A stretch of 64,000 bases of DNA from Serratia liquefaciens ATCC 27592 (GCF_000422085.1 NC_021741.1:4526001-4590000); one strand, 5' to 3'. Counted from the first letter of the stretch, positions 37,275-46,448 are shown. Notes: generated from the letters alone by a model not told the origin. Made by a program: numbers and translations.

Positions 37275-37448
37275 ATGAACTCCATTGCCAATCGGAGCCA
37301 AACAGCGGGCGGTGAGCTGGCGCCCAATACCGACATCGCCAATCTCAAAGCCCAGCGCCGGCATGCGGCGTTGGGCTTTGGCGAAACGGAGCGCGTGGTG
37401 TTCTATCGCAAACACTGGCTTAATCAGCCGGTGCCGCTCTGCCGTTGA
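37275..37448 (+). pseudogene. C-terminal relic of an AAC(6')-Ic-like aminoglycoside acetyltransferase
   Basis: An open frame of 57 codons whose residues 14-43 read ELAPNTDIANLKAQRRHAAL then GFGETERVVFYRK. From memory this closely parallels the C-terminus of the Serratia AAC(6')-Ic GNAT enzyme (ELASDTDIANLDSQRLHAAL, GFAETERVVFYRK). Everything upstream, including the acetyl-CoA-binding motif, is missing, and the AKQ expected just before occurs in a neighbouring frame, so there is at least one extra indel. The tail beyond RK is extended and overlaps the 3' end of the convergent HPP gene by 25 bp. It cannot confer resistance. Confidence 0.8.
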
Positions 37449-38140
37449 TGCGCTAGCTGTTCGGCACGCAGCAGGATTTCCTGCAGATCGTCCTCGTCGA
37501 TATCAAACAGTTCGCCCTGCATCAGCGCCTCGTGCAGATCGGCGCGGGTAATAGAGACAGCGTCAATCGGCAGATTAGCCGGCTTCGCCTCGGTCGGCGC
37601 CAAAGGGTGCGGGTAGCGTCGCCCGGCCAGGTTATTGAATACTATAGCCAGCAGCGCCAATAGCACCGAGTTCAGCAGCACCGGGTACAGCACAAAGCTA
37701 TAGCCCAGTTGATGAATACCCGGGCCACCGAGAATGGCGGTCAGCGCCACCGCGCCACCGGGCGGGTGCAGGCAGCGCAGCTTAAACATCAAGCCAATCG
37801 CCAGTGCGGCCGCCACCCCGCAAGCCAGCCCCGGGTCGGCAATCAGCAAACTGGTGCTGACCCCCACTGCCGCCGCCGACATATTGCCGCCCACGATCGA
37901 CCAGGGCTGCGCCAACGGGCTATTCGGCACGCCAAACAGCAATACGGCCGATGCTCCCATCGGGGCGATAAACCACAGGTTTACCTCGCCCAGAACAAAA
38001 TGGCTGATCCAGCCGGCAATCATCAGCCCCAGCCCGGCCCCCACGCTGGAAAGCAAAATCTCTTTTTTGCCCACCGCCAATGGGTGCGGCCACAAACGTG
38101 CGCACCCTACTTTCACTCTTTCCAACAACGGCATTTTCAT
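37424..38140 (-). CDS. HPP-family integral membrane protein
   Basis: 238 residues from ATG 38140 (MKMPLLERVKVG); the frame is open to 38221. It has four or more membrane segments, with the name-giving motif in RCLHPPGGAVALT (near residue 130) and NLWFIAPMGASAVLLFGVPNSPLAQP earlier. The C-terminal 60 residues are hydrophilic and acidic (GELFDIDEDDLQEILLRAEQ). HPP proteins of plants and cyanobacteria transport nitrite; bacterial versions are mostly uncharacterised, so substrate is not assigned. It is convergent with the aac(6') relic and divergent from yfcF. Confidence 0.85.
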   Translation of the reverse strand: MKMPLLERVKVGCARLWPHPLAVGKKEILLSSVGAGLGLMIAGWISHFVLGEVNLWFIAPMGASAVLLFGVPNSPLAQPWSIVGGNMSAAAVGVSTSLLIADPGLACGVAAALAIGLMFKLRCLHPPGGAVALTAILGGPGIHQLGYSFVLYPVLLNSVLLALLAIVFNNLAGRRYPHPLAPTEAKPANLPIDAVSITRADLHEALMQGELFDIDEDDLQEILLRAEQLAHQRQSGTG

Positions 38141-38311
38141 GTTACTTCGTGCTGCCAAATTCAACTTAATGGCAACAAATATATCACAACGCCAGGCGTC
38201 GCCGCTCGCCGCGCTTTTCACTACGAAAATAACTTTCGGCTAACAGATTGATCTTTAGCCACTCCTCGTCAATTATCAAAGTTCGCCTCCCTTTGCCTTG
38301 AGGAAAACCCA

Positions 38312-38947
38312 ATGTCTCAGCCGATTGCCGAACTCTATACCGACGCCGAATTTTTCAGCCCTTATGCCATGTCGGCGTTTATCACCCTGACGGAAAAAGG
38401 CATTCCCTTCACCGTGAAGCCGGTCGATTTGTCGCAGGGGAAAAACCATGAGCCGGCCTACGCGGCCCTGTCATTGACACGCCGGGTGCCAACGCTGGTG
38501 GTCGGTGAGTTTCAGCTTTCGGAGTCCTCGGCGATTGATGAGTACCTGGATGAGATCCATCCTGCCCATCCGGTGTACCCACGCGATGTAAAACACCGTG
38601 CCAAAGCCCGCGAAGTTCAGGCATGGCTGCGCAGCGATCTGCTACAGCTACGCGCCGAGCGGCCGACCGAGGCAGTGTTCATTAACGGCAAGTTTCCTCC
38701 GCTGTCCAACGCCGCGCAGGGTGCCGCCAACAAGTTGATTGCCGCCGTCGAAAAGCTGCTGAGTCACGGCCAGGATAATCTGTTCAGGGAATGGTGCATT
38801 GCCGACACCGATTTGGCTTTGATGCTGAATCGACTGGTGATACATGGCGATCCGGTACCGGAAAATATTCGCCACTACGCTCACAAACAGTGGCAACGTC
38901 CTTCCGTGCAGGCCTGGTTGGCGCTGCCAGAGAAAATGCGCGGGTGA
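38312..38947 (+). CDS. yfcF: Glutathione S-transferase YfcF
   Basis: 211 residues. The N-terminal thioredoxin fold contains the serine-type active region (DAEFFSPYAMSAF, residues 11-23) and the glutathione gamma-glutamyl site FQLSESSAIDEYL (near 68). The C-terminal helical domain includes VQAWLRSDLLQLRAERPTE and WCIADTDLALMLNRLVIHGD, diagnostic of YfcF. E. coli YfcF has glutathione transferase and peroxidase activity and aids peroxide tolerance. TTGAGGAAAACCCA precedes the ATG. It is a single gene divergent from the HPP gene. Confidence 0.93.
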   Translation: MSQPIAELYTDAEFFSPYAMSAFITLTEKGIPFTVKPVDLSQGKNHEPAYAALSLTRRVPTLVVGEFQLSESSAIDEYLDEIHPAHPVYPRDVKHRAKAREVQAWLRSDLLQLRAERPTEAVFINGKFPPLSNAAQGAANKLIAAVEKLLSHGQDNLFREWCIADTDLALMLNRLVIHGDPVPENIRHYAHKQWQRPSVQAWLALPEKMRG

Positions 38948-39017
38948 TAAAAAATCGGCGGCCACGACGCCGCCGTTCTCAACTGAGAAATAACATCACT
39001 TCTTGAGGGAAGGCAAA

Positions 39018-40262
39018 TCACCATCCCGCGGGCAGATAGCCTAACAGCGACGCGATGGCATACACCGCACTGGCCAGATACAGCAACACGATGCTGATCT
39101 GCAACAGCGGGTGGGTTATCCAGTTACACTGCCAACGCGGTGTCTGGTCGCCATGCTTGCGCGCCCCACGCAGGATCATCATTGGCATAATCGACAAAAT
39201 CACCCCGCTGAAAACCCCGGCGAAATAGAGCGCGTTAACGAATGACACCAACCCGCTGTAGGCCAGCGCGAACGGCGGCAGCACCACCAGCATCAGCACG
39301 CCGAAACGGCGCAGTGACTGTTCATCGTTGCCCAGCCTGAACTGGTCGAAAATATTGGTCAGGAAGCTGCCGCCGAGGCCCCAGTAAGAGGTCAGCATCG
39401 CGCACAGGGCAAAAATATTGGCGGAGAAGAAGGCCCACTGCCCTAACGCCTGGCCCCATGAAATGGTCGCCACGTCAGAAATGTTATTCAGCCCGCTGAG
39501 CGCAATCACCGACATCGGCACCGCCGCCAGCAGCACAAAGGTCACGGCCATTCCGACCATAATCGCCTTGGGCAGTTGTTCCGGTTTGTCCGAAAAGCCG
39601 CGCGCCATTTCCGGCACGATATACTGCGCAGAGAAACAGAACACCACCACGTTGAATACCGGCACCATAAAGCGCCAGTCACCGTCCAGCAGGTTGCGCA
39701 TCTGGGTGGTGTCTTTGAGCAGCGTGGCCGCCACCAGCGCACTCAGCATGACCACCATGCCGATGCTGATAAACTTCTCCCCGCGGCCAATCGCCTTTAA
39801 TCCCAGGTACAAGACCCCCGCAGCGGGTACGAAAAACAGCAGGCTGCCTATTGCCGGGGAAATGCCAAACAGGGACTGCAACAGTTTGCCGCTGCCGCTC
39901 ATGTAGGCGGTCAACGCCCCAATGCTGTTAACGCAAACCGAAGCAAACATCAGCCAGGCACCGATACCGCCGACATAACGTTTCGCCAGTCCGCTCAATT
40001 GCAGATGGGCACGGGTACGCAGGGTAGATTCAGCAACGTACAGCATGGTGATAGTGGTCAGACTGCCCACCAGCACCAGCCAAAACAACAGCGGCAGAAA
40101 ACCGGCCTTGCTGGAGGCGTAGGCGATGGACAGCACGCCGGCGCCAATGTTGGTGCCGACAATCATCGCCACCCCTTCGAGGAAACTCAGTGATTTGGCG
40201 GGTGCAGGCGTTCGCACCCCGGCGGCAAGCGCCGGAGAAATAGAGATGTTTTCAGAAGACAT
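39018..40262 (-). CDS. HAAAP-family amino acid permease in the gab operon
   Basis: 414 residues with 11 or so membrane helices, of the hydroxy/aromatic amino acid permease family (Mtr, TyrP, TnaB relatives): FLEGVAMIVGTNIGAGVLSI near 28-47 is the family start, and SLTTITMLYVAESTLRT lies in helix 2. It follows gabD by 58 bp in the same direction, so it is probably co-transcribed with gabTD. E. coli uses the unrelated APC carrier GabP for GABA; this protein may fill that role or carry a related substrate. That is inference. AAGGATG lies before the ATG. Confidence 0.83.
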   Translation of the reverse strand: MSSENISISPALAAGVRTPAPAKSLSFLEGVAMIVGTNIGAGVLSIAYASSKAGFLPLLFWLVLVGSLTTITMLYVAESTLRTRAHLQLSGLAKRYVGGIGAWLMFASVCVNSIGALTAYMSGSGKLLQSLFGISPAIGSLLFFVPAAGVLYLGLKAIGRGEKFISIGMVVMLSALVAATLLKDTTQMRNLLDGDWRFMVPVFNVVVFCFSAQYIVPEMARGFSDKPEQLPKAIMVGMAVTFVLLAAVPMSVIALSGLNNISDVATISWGQALGQWAFFSANIFALCAMLTSYWGLGGSFLTNIFDQFRLGNDEQSLRRFGVLMLVVLPPFALAYSGLVSFVNALYFAGVFSGVILSIMPMMILRGARKHGDQTPRWQCNWITHPLLQISIVLLYLASAVYAIASLLGYLPAGW

Positions 40263-40320
40263 GCAGCATCCTTTGGCTCCCGGCGGCGCTGGCCACCGGG
40301 GTTGGTTAATTTCCCAGGGG

Positions 40321-41775
40321 TTAACAGCTCACATCGATACACAGGTATTTCAGCTCCAGATATTCTTCAATCCCGTAACGCGATCCTTCACGTCCGAGCC
40401 CTGACTGCTTCACGCCGCCAAAAGGTGCCACTTCATTGGAAATCAGCCCGGTATTGATGCCGACCATGCCGTATTCCAACGCCTCCGGCACTCGCCATTG
40501 ACGCGAGGCGTTCTGCGTGAACAGATAGGCGGCCAACCCGAACTCGGTATCGTTGGCCATGGCGATAGCTTCCGCCTCGTCATGGAAACGGAACAGCGGT
40601 GCCACCGGGCCAAAGGTTTCCTCTTTGGCGAAGCGCATTTTCTGCGTCACGCCAGTCACCACCGTAGGCTGGAAGAAGGTGCGACCCAGTTCGTGCGGCT
40701 GACCGCCGATAGCGATTTGCGCGCCCTTGATCAATGCATCGTCGATATGGCTCTGCACTTTTTCCACCGCATCCTGGTCAATCAACGGGCCCTGAGTGGT
40801 GCCCGCCTGACTGCCGTCACCGACCTTCAGTTGCTCGACCGCCACCACCAGCTTATCCACCAGCCGGTCATAGATACCGTCCTGCACGTAGATGCGGTTG
40901 GCGCAGACGCAGGTCTGGCCGCTATTGCGGAATTTGGAGGCCATAATGCCCGCCACGGCCGCGTCCAGATTGGCGTCGTCGAAAACGATCACCGGCGCAT
41001 TGCCGCCCAGCTCCAGCGATAGCTTTTTGATGGTTGGCGCGCACTGCGCCATCAGAATGCGGCCGACCTCGGTCGAACCGGTAAAGCTCAACTTGCGCAC
41101 CACCGGGCTGTCACACAATACTTTACCCACCTGAGCGGCATCGCCGGTCACGATCTGCAGCACCCCCGCCGGAATGCCGGCGTCCTGCGCCAGCTTGCCC
41201 AACGCCAGCGCGGTCAGCGGCGTTTGTTCGGCCGGTTTAACGATAATTGCGCAACCTGCTGCCAGCGCCGGCGCCACCTTGCGGGTGATCATCGCCGCCG
41301 GGAAGTTCCACGGAGTGATCGCCGCACAAACGCCGATGGGCTGTTTTACCACCACCAGACGTTGTGAAGCCTGCGGCGCTTGCAGTACCGCGCCGTCCAC
41401 TCGCTTGGCTTCTTCAGCAAACCAGGTGATAAACGATGCGGCATAGGCCACTTCACCGCGCGCTTCCGCCAGCGATTTGCCCTGCTCCGCGGTCATCAAC
41501 TGGGCCAGATCTTCCTGCGCCGCCAGCACCTTGTCGGCCCAGGTCAGCATCAGAGCGGAACGCTGTTTGGCGGTCAGTTGTTTCCAACCTTGCTGCGCAA
41601 CCTGCGCAGCGTTAATCGCCTGTTGAGTTTCTTCGCCGCTGACTAACGGAATACTGGCCAGCTCAACGCCGGTCGCCGGATTGATGACCGCTTCACGTTT
41701 ACCGCTCAGCGCATCGCACCACTCGCCGTTAATCAGGCACTGGCTGCGCAGCAGCTCGGGGTTATTCAATTTCAT
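40321..41775 (-). CDS. gabD: NADP-dependent succinate-semialdehyde dehydrogenase
   Basis: Oxidises succinic semialdehyde to succinate, the second step of GABA catabolism. 484 residues. Aldehyde-dehydrogenase hallmarks are present: ITPWNFPAAMITRK, the cofactor loop FTGSTEVG, the catalytic glutamate in LELGGNAP and the nucleophile in GQTCVCANR. ATG 41775 is preceded by AAGGAG at good spacing; a GTG at 41784 would sit on top of that site. It follows gabT by 12 bp, so the two are co-translated. Similarity to E. coli GabD spans the full length. Confidence 0.95.
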   Translation of the reverse strand: MKLNNPELLRSQCLINGEWCDALSGKREAVINPATGVELASIPLVSGEETQQAINAAQVAQQGWKQLTAKQRSALMLTWADKVLAAQEDLAQLMTAEQGKSLAEARGEVAYAASFITWFAEEAKRVDGAVLQAPQASQRLVVVKQPIGVCAAITPWNFPAAMITRKVAPALAAGCAIIVKPAEQTPLTALALGKLAQDAGIPAGVLQIVTGDAAQVGKVLCDSPVVRKLSFTGSTEVGRILMAQCAPTIKKLSLELGGNAPVIVFDDANLDAAVAGIMASKFRNSGQTCVCANRIYVQDGIYDRLVDKLVVAVEQLKVGDGSQAGTTQGPLIDQDAVEKVQSHIDDALIKGAQIAIGGQPHELGRTFFQPTVVTGVTQKMRFAKEETFGPVAPLFRFHDEAEAIAMANDTEFGLAAYLFTQNASRQWRVPEALEYGMVGINTGLISNEVAPFGGVKQSGLGREGSRYGIEEYLELKYLCIDVSC

Positions 41776-41787
41776 ACCTGTCACTCC

Positions 41788-43053
41788 TTATTGAGCCAGC
41801 GCGCGGGAAAGAATGCCCAGCGCCTTGGTGAACTGGTCTTCAGGAATGGTCAGTGGGTACAGGAAGCGGATCACGTTGCCGTTAACACCGCAGCTCAGCA
41901 GCAGCAGGCCTTCTTCCAGCGCTTTCTGTTGCACCTGGCGGGTGATCTCGGCCGAGGGTTTGCCGGTCTTGGGATCGTTGAACTCTACCGCCACCATCGA
42001 ACCCTGCGCACGAATATCCGCAATCGCCGGGCTGCTCTGGCGTGCCTGCTGCAGCACCTCCACCAGATGCTGGCCCAGGCGTTGAGAACGTTGGCATAGC
42101 TGCTCTTCTTCAATCACATCCAGCACCGCCAGCGCTGCCGCCACCGCCAGCGGGTTACCGGCATAGGTGCCACCCAGCCCGCCCGGTGCCGGGGCATCCA
42201 TCACCTCTGCACGACCGGCTACGGCCGACAACGGCATGCCGCCCGCCAGGCTTTTCGCCATGGTGATCAGATCGGGTTTGACGCTGTAATGATCCATGGC
42301 AAACAGCTTGCCGGTACGGGCAAAACCGGTTTGCACTTCGTCGGCAATCAGCAAAATGCCGTGTTCGTCGCACAAGGTGCGCAACGCCTGCATAAACTCG
42401 GCCGGTGCGACGTTGAAACCACCTTCACCTTGCACAGGCTCCAGCACGATGGCCGCAACCTGCTTGGGATCGATATCCGCTTTAAAGATACGCTCCAGGC
42501 TGTTCATCGCATCTTCGGTGGTCACGCCATACAGCGCATTCGGATACTGGCCGTGGAACACCGATCCCGGGAATGGCCCAAAGCCCAGTTTGTAAGGCGC
42601 CACTTTGCCGGTCAGCGCCATGGTCATGTAGGTGCGGCCGTGGAAGCCGCCGCCGAAGGTGATCAGACCCGGACGGCCAGTGTGGGCGCGGGCAATTTTG
42701 ACGGCGTTCTCTACCGCTTCCGCCCCCGTGGTGAAGAACGCGGTTTTACATGGCCCTTCGATCGGCGCACACTGGTTGATGCGCTCGGCCAGCGAAACGT
42801 AGCTTTCGTAAGGGACAATCTGGTAAGCGGTATGGGTGAAGGCCTTCAGCTGCTTCTCAATGGCAGCGATCACCTTCGGGTGACGGTGTCCGGTATTCAA
42901 CACGGCGATACCGGAGGCAAAATCGATAACTTCATTCCCTTCGACATCCCACAGCGTGGCGTTCTCGGCGCGTTCGGCGTAAAAGCCGCACATCACGCCG
43001 ACCCCACGTGGGGTGGCATCCTGACGACGTTGATTCAATTCTGCGTTTTTCAT
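41788..43053 (-). CDS. gabT: 4-aminobutyrate aminotransferase
   Basis: Transfers the amino group of GABA to 2-oxoglutarate, giving succinic semialdehyde. 421 residues of class III aminotransferase. The pyridoxal phosphate lysine is Lys267 (ITMAKSLAGGMPL), with the cofactor aspartate in LLIADEVQTGFARTG and the phosphate site TTGAEAVENAVK. ATG 43053 with GGAGA upstream matches GabT; the frame is open to 43101. It is first in gabT-gabD-permease and divergent from gabR, which probably activates it. Confidence 0.95.
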   Translation of the reverse strand: MKNAELNQRRQDATPRGVGVMCGFYAERAENATLWDVEGNEVIDFASGIAVLNTGHRHPKVIAAIEKQLKAFTHTAYQIVPYESYVSLAERINQCAPIEGPCKTAFFTTGAEAVENAVKIARAHTGRPGLITFGGGFHGRTYMTMALTGKVAPYKLGFGPFPGSVFHGQYPNALYGVTTEDAMNSLERIFKADIDPKQVAAIVLEPVQGEGGFNVAPAEFMQALRTLCDEHGILLIADEVQTGFARTGKLFAMDHYSVKPDLITMAKSLAGGMPLSAVAGRAEVMDAPAPGGLGGTYAGNPLAVAAALAVLDVIEEEQLCQRSQRLGQHLVEVLQQARQSSPAIADIRAQGSMVAVEFNDPKTGKPSAEITRQVQQKALEEGLLLLSCGVNGNVIRFLYPLTIPEDQFTKALGILSRALAQ

Positions 43054-43096
43054 GTTGTTCTCTCCAGTCGGTAGTCGGTGCCAGCTAAACGGTTTG

Positions 43097-43110
43097 TTCA
43101 CATTCGTGAA
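43097..43110. promoter_or_regulatory. Inverted repeat in the gabT/gabR intergenic region
   Basis: TTCAC-ATTC-GTGAA is a 14-bp inverted repeat about 45 bp upstream of gabT and 71 bp upstream of gabR. It is a candidate site for GabR or another regulator. A TATAAT on the plus strand at 43143-43148 may serve gabR. Confidence 0.4.
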
Positions 43111-43181
43111 ACAATGACGTTTATTTACACAGGATGTGGCCCTATAATCGAGAGCCAGTTACGATTAATTGAGGGATCCAA

Positions 43182-44660
43182 TTGCGCTCACTGAGTGGTG
43201 ACCTGCTGTTGCAACGTCTTGGCGAACAGCCGGATGATAAGCTGCATAAGCGGCTTTATAATGCGATCCGCACCAGCATTTTGGACGGTAGCCTGCCGCC
43301 CTCCAGCCGCCTGCCCGCCTCACGGGATTTAGCCCAGGAGCTCAGCCTTTCTCGTAACACTGTATTAACCGTTTATGAACAACTCTTGGCGGAAGGATAT
43401 GTCTTGGCGCGCGCCGGAAGCGGTACATTCGTCGCCGAAACCGTCCCGGACAGCTGTTTATCCACCGTCAGCGCGCCAGCAGGCAGTGACGGGGAACAGC
43501 GACGGATTGAACTGTCAGCGCGCGGTGCCACTCTGCTGCACCACGCCAGCGCCAGCCCCAAACAGTGGGGCGCCTTTATCCCCGGCGTGCCTGACGTCAA
43601 TGCTTTCCCACACCAGTTATTCAGCAAGATCCAGGCGCGTATCAGCCGTCGTCCGGCCCCGCAGAAGTTGACCTACAGCAACCAGGGCGGCAGTCCGGAG
43701 CTACAGCATGCGCTGGTGGACTATCTGCGCGTAGCGCGCTCGGTACGCTGTTCGCCAGAGCAAATTCTGATTACCGAAGGCATCCATCAGGCGATAGATC
43801 TGGTGACGCGCATGCTGTGTAATCCGGGCGACGACGCATGGATTGAAGAACCGGGCTATTGGGGGATCCGCAATATCCTGCGGATGAACGACGTGAATAT
43901 CTGCCCGTTGGCGGTGGATGAAGCCGGTATGGTGCCACCGGAACAGCCTACCGAGGCGCCGCGGCTGATTTTCGTCACGCCGTCGCACCAGTACCCATTG
44001 GGATCGGTGATGAGCCTGGCACGTCGGCAACGGTTATTGGCCTTGGCGCGCAACGCCGGCAGTTGGATTGTTGAAGATGACTACGACAGCGAGTTTCGCT
44101 TTTCCGGTCAGCCGATCCCGGCGTTGCAGGGCTTGGAAGCCGACGCGCCGGTGATCTATATCGGCACCTTCAGCAAAACGCTGTATCCGGCGCTGCGACT
44201 GGGTTATGTGGTGTTGCCGAAACCGCTGATGGCGGCGCTGAAAACTGCCCACGCGGAACTGTATCGAGGCGGCCATTTGCTGATCCAGACCGCGCTGGCG
44301 CAGTTTATTCAGGAAGGCCACTACAGCGCACATATCCGCCGCATGCGCCTGCTGTATGCCCGGCGGCGCGCCTTCCTAACCGGTCTTATCGAGCAGCATC
44401 TGGGTAAGCAGGCCCTGAGTGAATTCAATAACAATGCCGGGCTGCACCTGATCCTCAACCTGCCGGACCAGGCGGACGATGTGGCGATTGCCGCCGCAGC
44501 CAATACGCGTGGCGTACTGGTACGGCCGCTGTCGCGTTACTACATGTTGCCCAACCATCGCCGCGGCCTGCTGATGGGCTTTGCCTGCGTACCGGAAGAG
44601 CAGATGGCCGCCGCTTTTACCCTGCTGTTGGAGTGCATCCCCCCTGAAAACAGAAGGTAG
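43182..44660 (+). CDS. gabR: MocR/GabR-family regulator of the gab genes
   Basis: 492 residues with two domains. The N-terminal GntR-type winged helix (LHKRLYNAIRTSILDGSLPP; LPASRDLAQELSLSRNTV, about 20-65) joins through a linker to an aminotransferase-like domain. There, GTFSKTLYPALRLGY (near 330) holds the probable pyridoxal phosphate lysine and VEDDYDSEFRF the cofactor aspartate. GabR proteins sense GABA plus PLP and activate gabTD. The start is TTG 43182, after GAGGGATCC, and an in-frame stop at 43170 excludes a longer form. Assignment to GabR rather than another MocR rests on divergence from gabT. Confidence 0.85.
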   Translation: MRSLSGDLLLQRLGEQPDDKLHKRLYNAIRTSILDGSLPPSSRLPASRDLAQELSLSRNTVLTVYEQLLAEGYVLARAGSGTFVAETVPDSCLSTVSAPAGSDGEQRRIELSARGATLLHHASASPKQWGAFIPGVPDVNAFPHQLFSKIQARISRRPAPQKLTYSNQGGSPELQHALVDYLRVARSVRCSPEQILITEGIHQAIDLVTRMLCNPGDDAWIEEPGYWGIRNILRMNDVNICPLAVDEAGMVPPEQPTEAPRLIFVTPSHQYPLGSVMSLARRQRLLALARNAGSWIVEDDYDSEFRFSGQPIPALQGLEADAPVIYIGTFSKTLYPALRLGYVVLPKPLMAALKTAHAELYRGGHLLIQTALAQFIQEGHYSAHIRRMRLLYARRRAFLTGLIEQHLGKQALSEFNNNAGLHLILNLPDQADDVAIAAAANTRGVLVRPLSRYYMLPNHRRGLLMGFACVPEEQMAAAFTLLLECIPPENRR

Positions 44661-44680
44661 CCCTAAGGCACGAATGAGCT

Positions 44681-46300
44681 TCATAAGCTCTGTAGGTGCC
44701 ATTCCCCCGCCTGCCACTGCAAACGATGGGTCAATTTCAGCGCCTGCAGGAAGTTTTCATCATGAGAAACCACCAGCATCGCGCCGGGGAAGCTGGCCAG
44801 CGAAGCCTCGATTGCCAGTGACGACGCCAGATCCAAATGGTTAGTCGGCTCATCCAGCAACAACAACTGCGCCGGTTCCCGACGCCACAGCATGCAGGCC
44901 AGCGCCGCCTTCAGTCGTTCGCCGCCGCTCAGCACCGCCATCGGCAACAGCACGCGCTCGGCGTTTAGCTGCAACTGCGCCAATTGACTGCGTACCGTAC
45001 CCTCATTGAGCGGTGAATCCTGCAGCCCCAGATGTTCAACCACAGACAGCGAAAGATCGAGCTGTGAAAGGGTTTGATCGAGGTAAGCCGTCGACAGTGG
45101 GCAGTGACAACTCCCCGCTTTGGCCGCCAACTGCCCCAGGATCACCTTCAGCAACGTGGATTTTCCGCAGCCGTTTGGGCCGGTCAGCGCCACGCGCATC
45201 GGGCCATCAATGCGAAAATTCAGCGGCGGCATGGTGATAAAAGGCAGTTCCAACTGTTCGAGTACCAACACCTGCTTGCCCGCTACCACGGCGCTGCCCG
45301 GCAGGGTGAGCATCACCGGGCAGTCGTCTTCCACCCGCTGATAGGCATCGCGTACGGCGGCATCGAGGGCATCCTTCTGGTCCTGATGCTGCTTGCGCAG
45401 CGTGCCGAGGCTTTCTTTGGCCGCCGCTTTGTAGGCCACACGCTCAAAAGACGCGATATTGAGCGTATCGACGGTTTTCAGCGTTTGCGCAGAGCGCCGT
45501 TGGCTGATGTCGTGTTCTTTCTGCTGCCGGGCCCGGGTGCGCCGCCGTTCCTGGCGCGCGTGCTCCAGCCCGGCTCGTGCGGCCTGCTGCTCCAAATCAC
45601 GCTGGCGGCGATAGTCGTCGTAGTTACCGCCGTAGCTGTGCAGTGCGCCCGGCGTCAGTTCGACAATGCGCTGCATACGCGCCAACAGCTGCCGATCGTG
45701 GCTGGCCACCAGCAAGCCACCACGCCACTGTTCCACCTGTTGATACAGCCAGTCGCGGCCCCGGCCGTCGAGATGGTTGGTCGGTTCGTCGAGCAACAAA
45801 AAATCCGCGTTGCTCAGTATCGCCCCACACAGCGCGGCACGCATTCGTTCACCGCCGCTCAAATCGCTCACAGGGCGTTGCGCATCGAACGCCGGTAACC
45901 CGGCGGCGACAAAGGCAGCCTGCAGACGATCGCGCAGATCCCACTGACCTTCCAAAAGATCGAGATCGTCCGCCAGCGGTTGCCCCTGCTCAAGGCGGGC
46001 CAATGCGGCAAATATCTCACCGTAGCCCAGCAGTTGGGCCAGCGTAGTCTGTGGGGAGAGCTCCGGCTGTTGCGCGACGTAAGCCAGCGATGCATGGGAT
46101 TCAACATGCCCGCCACCGGGATGATCCAGTCCGGCGATCAAACGCAGCAAGCGCGTTTTGCCGACGCCATTGCGCCCAACCAGGCCGCAGCGTTGCTGAT
46201 CGAAAGTCAAATCCAAGGGACCGAACAGCGTTTCGCCGTCAGCGAACTGGCAGATCAGGTGATGTAAAACAAAATGAGGGGATTGCGCAAAATGAGCCAT
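44681..46300 (-). CDS. ABC-F family ATPase (unassigned subgroup)
   Basis: 539 residues with two ABC ATPase domains and no membrane segment. Domain 1 has GRNGVGKT (Walker A), LSGGERMR and LLDEPTNHLD; domain 2 has GPNGCGKS, LSGGERLK and LLDEPTNHLD. The inter-domain linker (about 230-310) is highly charged (ARAGLEHARQERRRTRARQQKEH), as in ABC-F proteins that bind the ribosome E site. ABC-F members are translation factors or antibiotic-protection proteins; this one is not one of the four standard E. coli members by my reading, so its role is open. AGGAG precedes ATG 46300. It is convergent with gabR. Confidence 0.88.
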   Translation of the reverse strand: MAHFAQSPHFVLHHLICQFADGETLFGPLDLTFDQQRCGLVGRNGVGKTRLLRLIAGLDHPGGGHVESHASLAYVAQQPELSPQTTLAQLLGYGEIFAALARLEQGQPLADDLDLLEGQWDLRDRLQAAFVAAGLPAFDAQRPVSDLSGGERMRAALCGAILSNADFLLLDEPTNHLDGRGRDWLYQQVEQWRGGLLVASHDRQLLARMQRIVELTPGALHSYGGNYDDYRRQRDLEQQAARAGLEHARQERRRTRARQQKEHDISQRRSAQTLKTVDTLNIASFERVAYKAAAKESLGTLRKQHQDQKDALDAAVRDAYQRVEDDCPVMLTLPGSAVVAGKQVLVLEQLELPFITMPPLNFRIDGPMRVALTGPNGCGKSTLLKVILGQLAAKAGSCHCPLSTAYLDQTLSQLDLSLSVVEHLGLQDSPLNEGTVRSQLAQLQLNAERVLLPMAVLSGGERLKAALACMLWRREPAQLLLLDEPTNHLDLASSLAIEASLASFPGAMLVVSHDENFLQALKLTHRLQWQAGEWHLQSL

Positions 46301-46426
46301 AAGCACTCCTGAATGAAATCAAAACATCCCCACAAGGCACCGGTGTGCGCAACGTGGGACAAGATATCAGCAGGCGTGTATGTTCATTTTCGGTGATGGC
46401 TCCGTAGAGAGAGGGAATTTATGACG

Positions 46427-46448
46427 AACAAATGCTAACCCATTTGTT
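46427..46448. promoter_or_regulatory. Inverted repeat in the ABC-F/fadH intergenic region
   Basis: AACAAATG-CTAACC-CATTTGTT has perfect 8-bp arms with a 6-bp spacer. It is a candidate operator in the 426-bp divergent gap, 127 bp upstream of the ABC-F start. No regulator family is recognised. Confidence 0.45.

Noticed and set aside
37230..37415. 61-codon minus-strand ORF over the aac(6') relic
   Set aside because: It is the antisense of the acetyltransferase-like tail and has no recognisable features.
32482..38140. Integrated island at tRNA-Ile2
   Set aside because: No integrase, no duplicated tRNA 3' end and no direct repeats were seen downstream, so an att-flanked island is not supported even though the block looks AT-rich.
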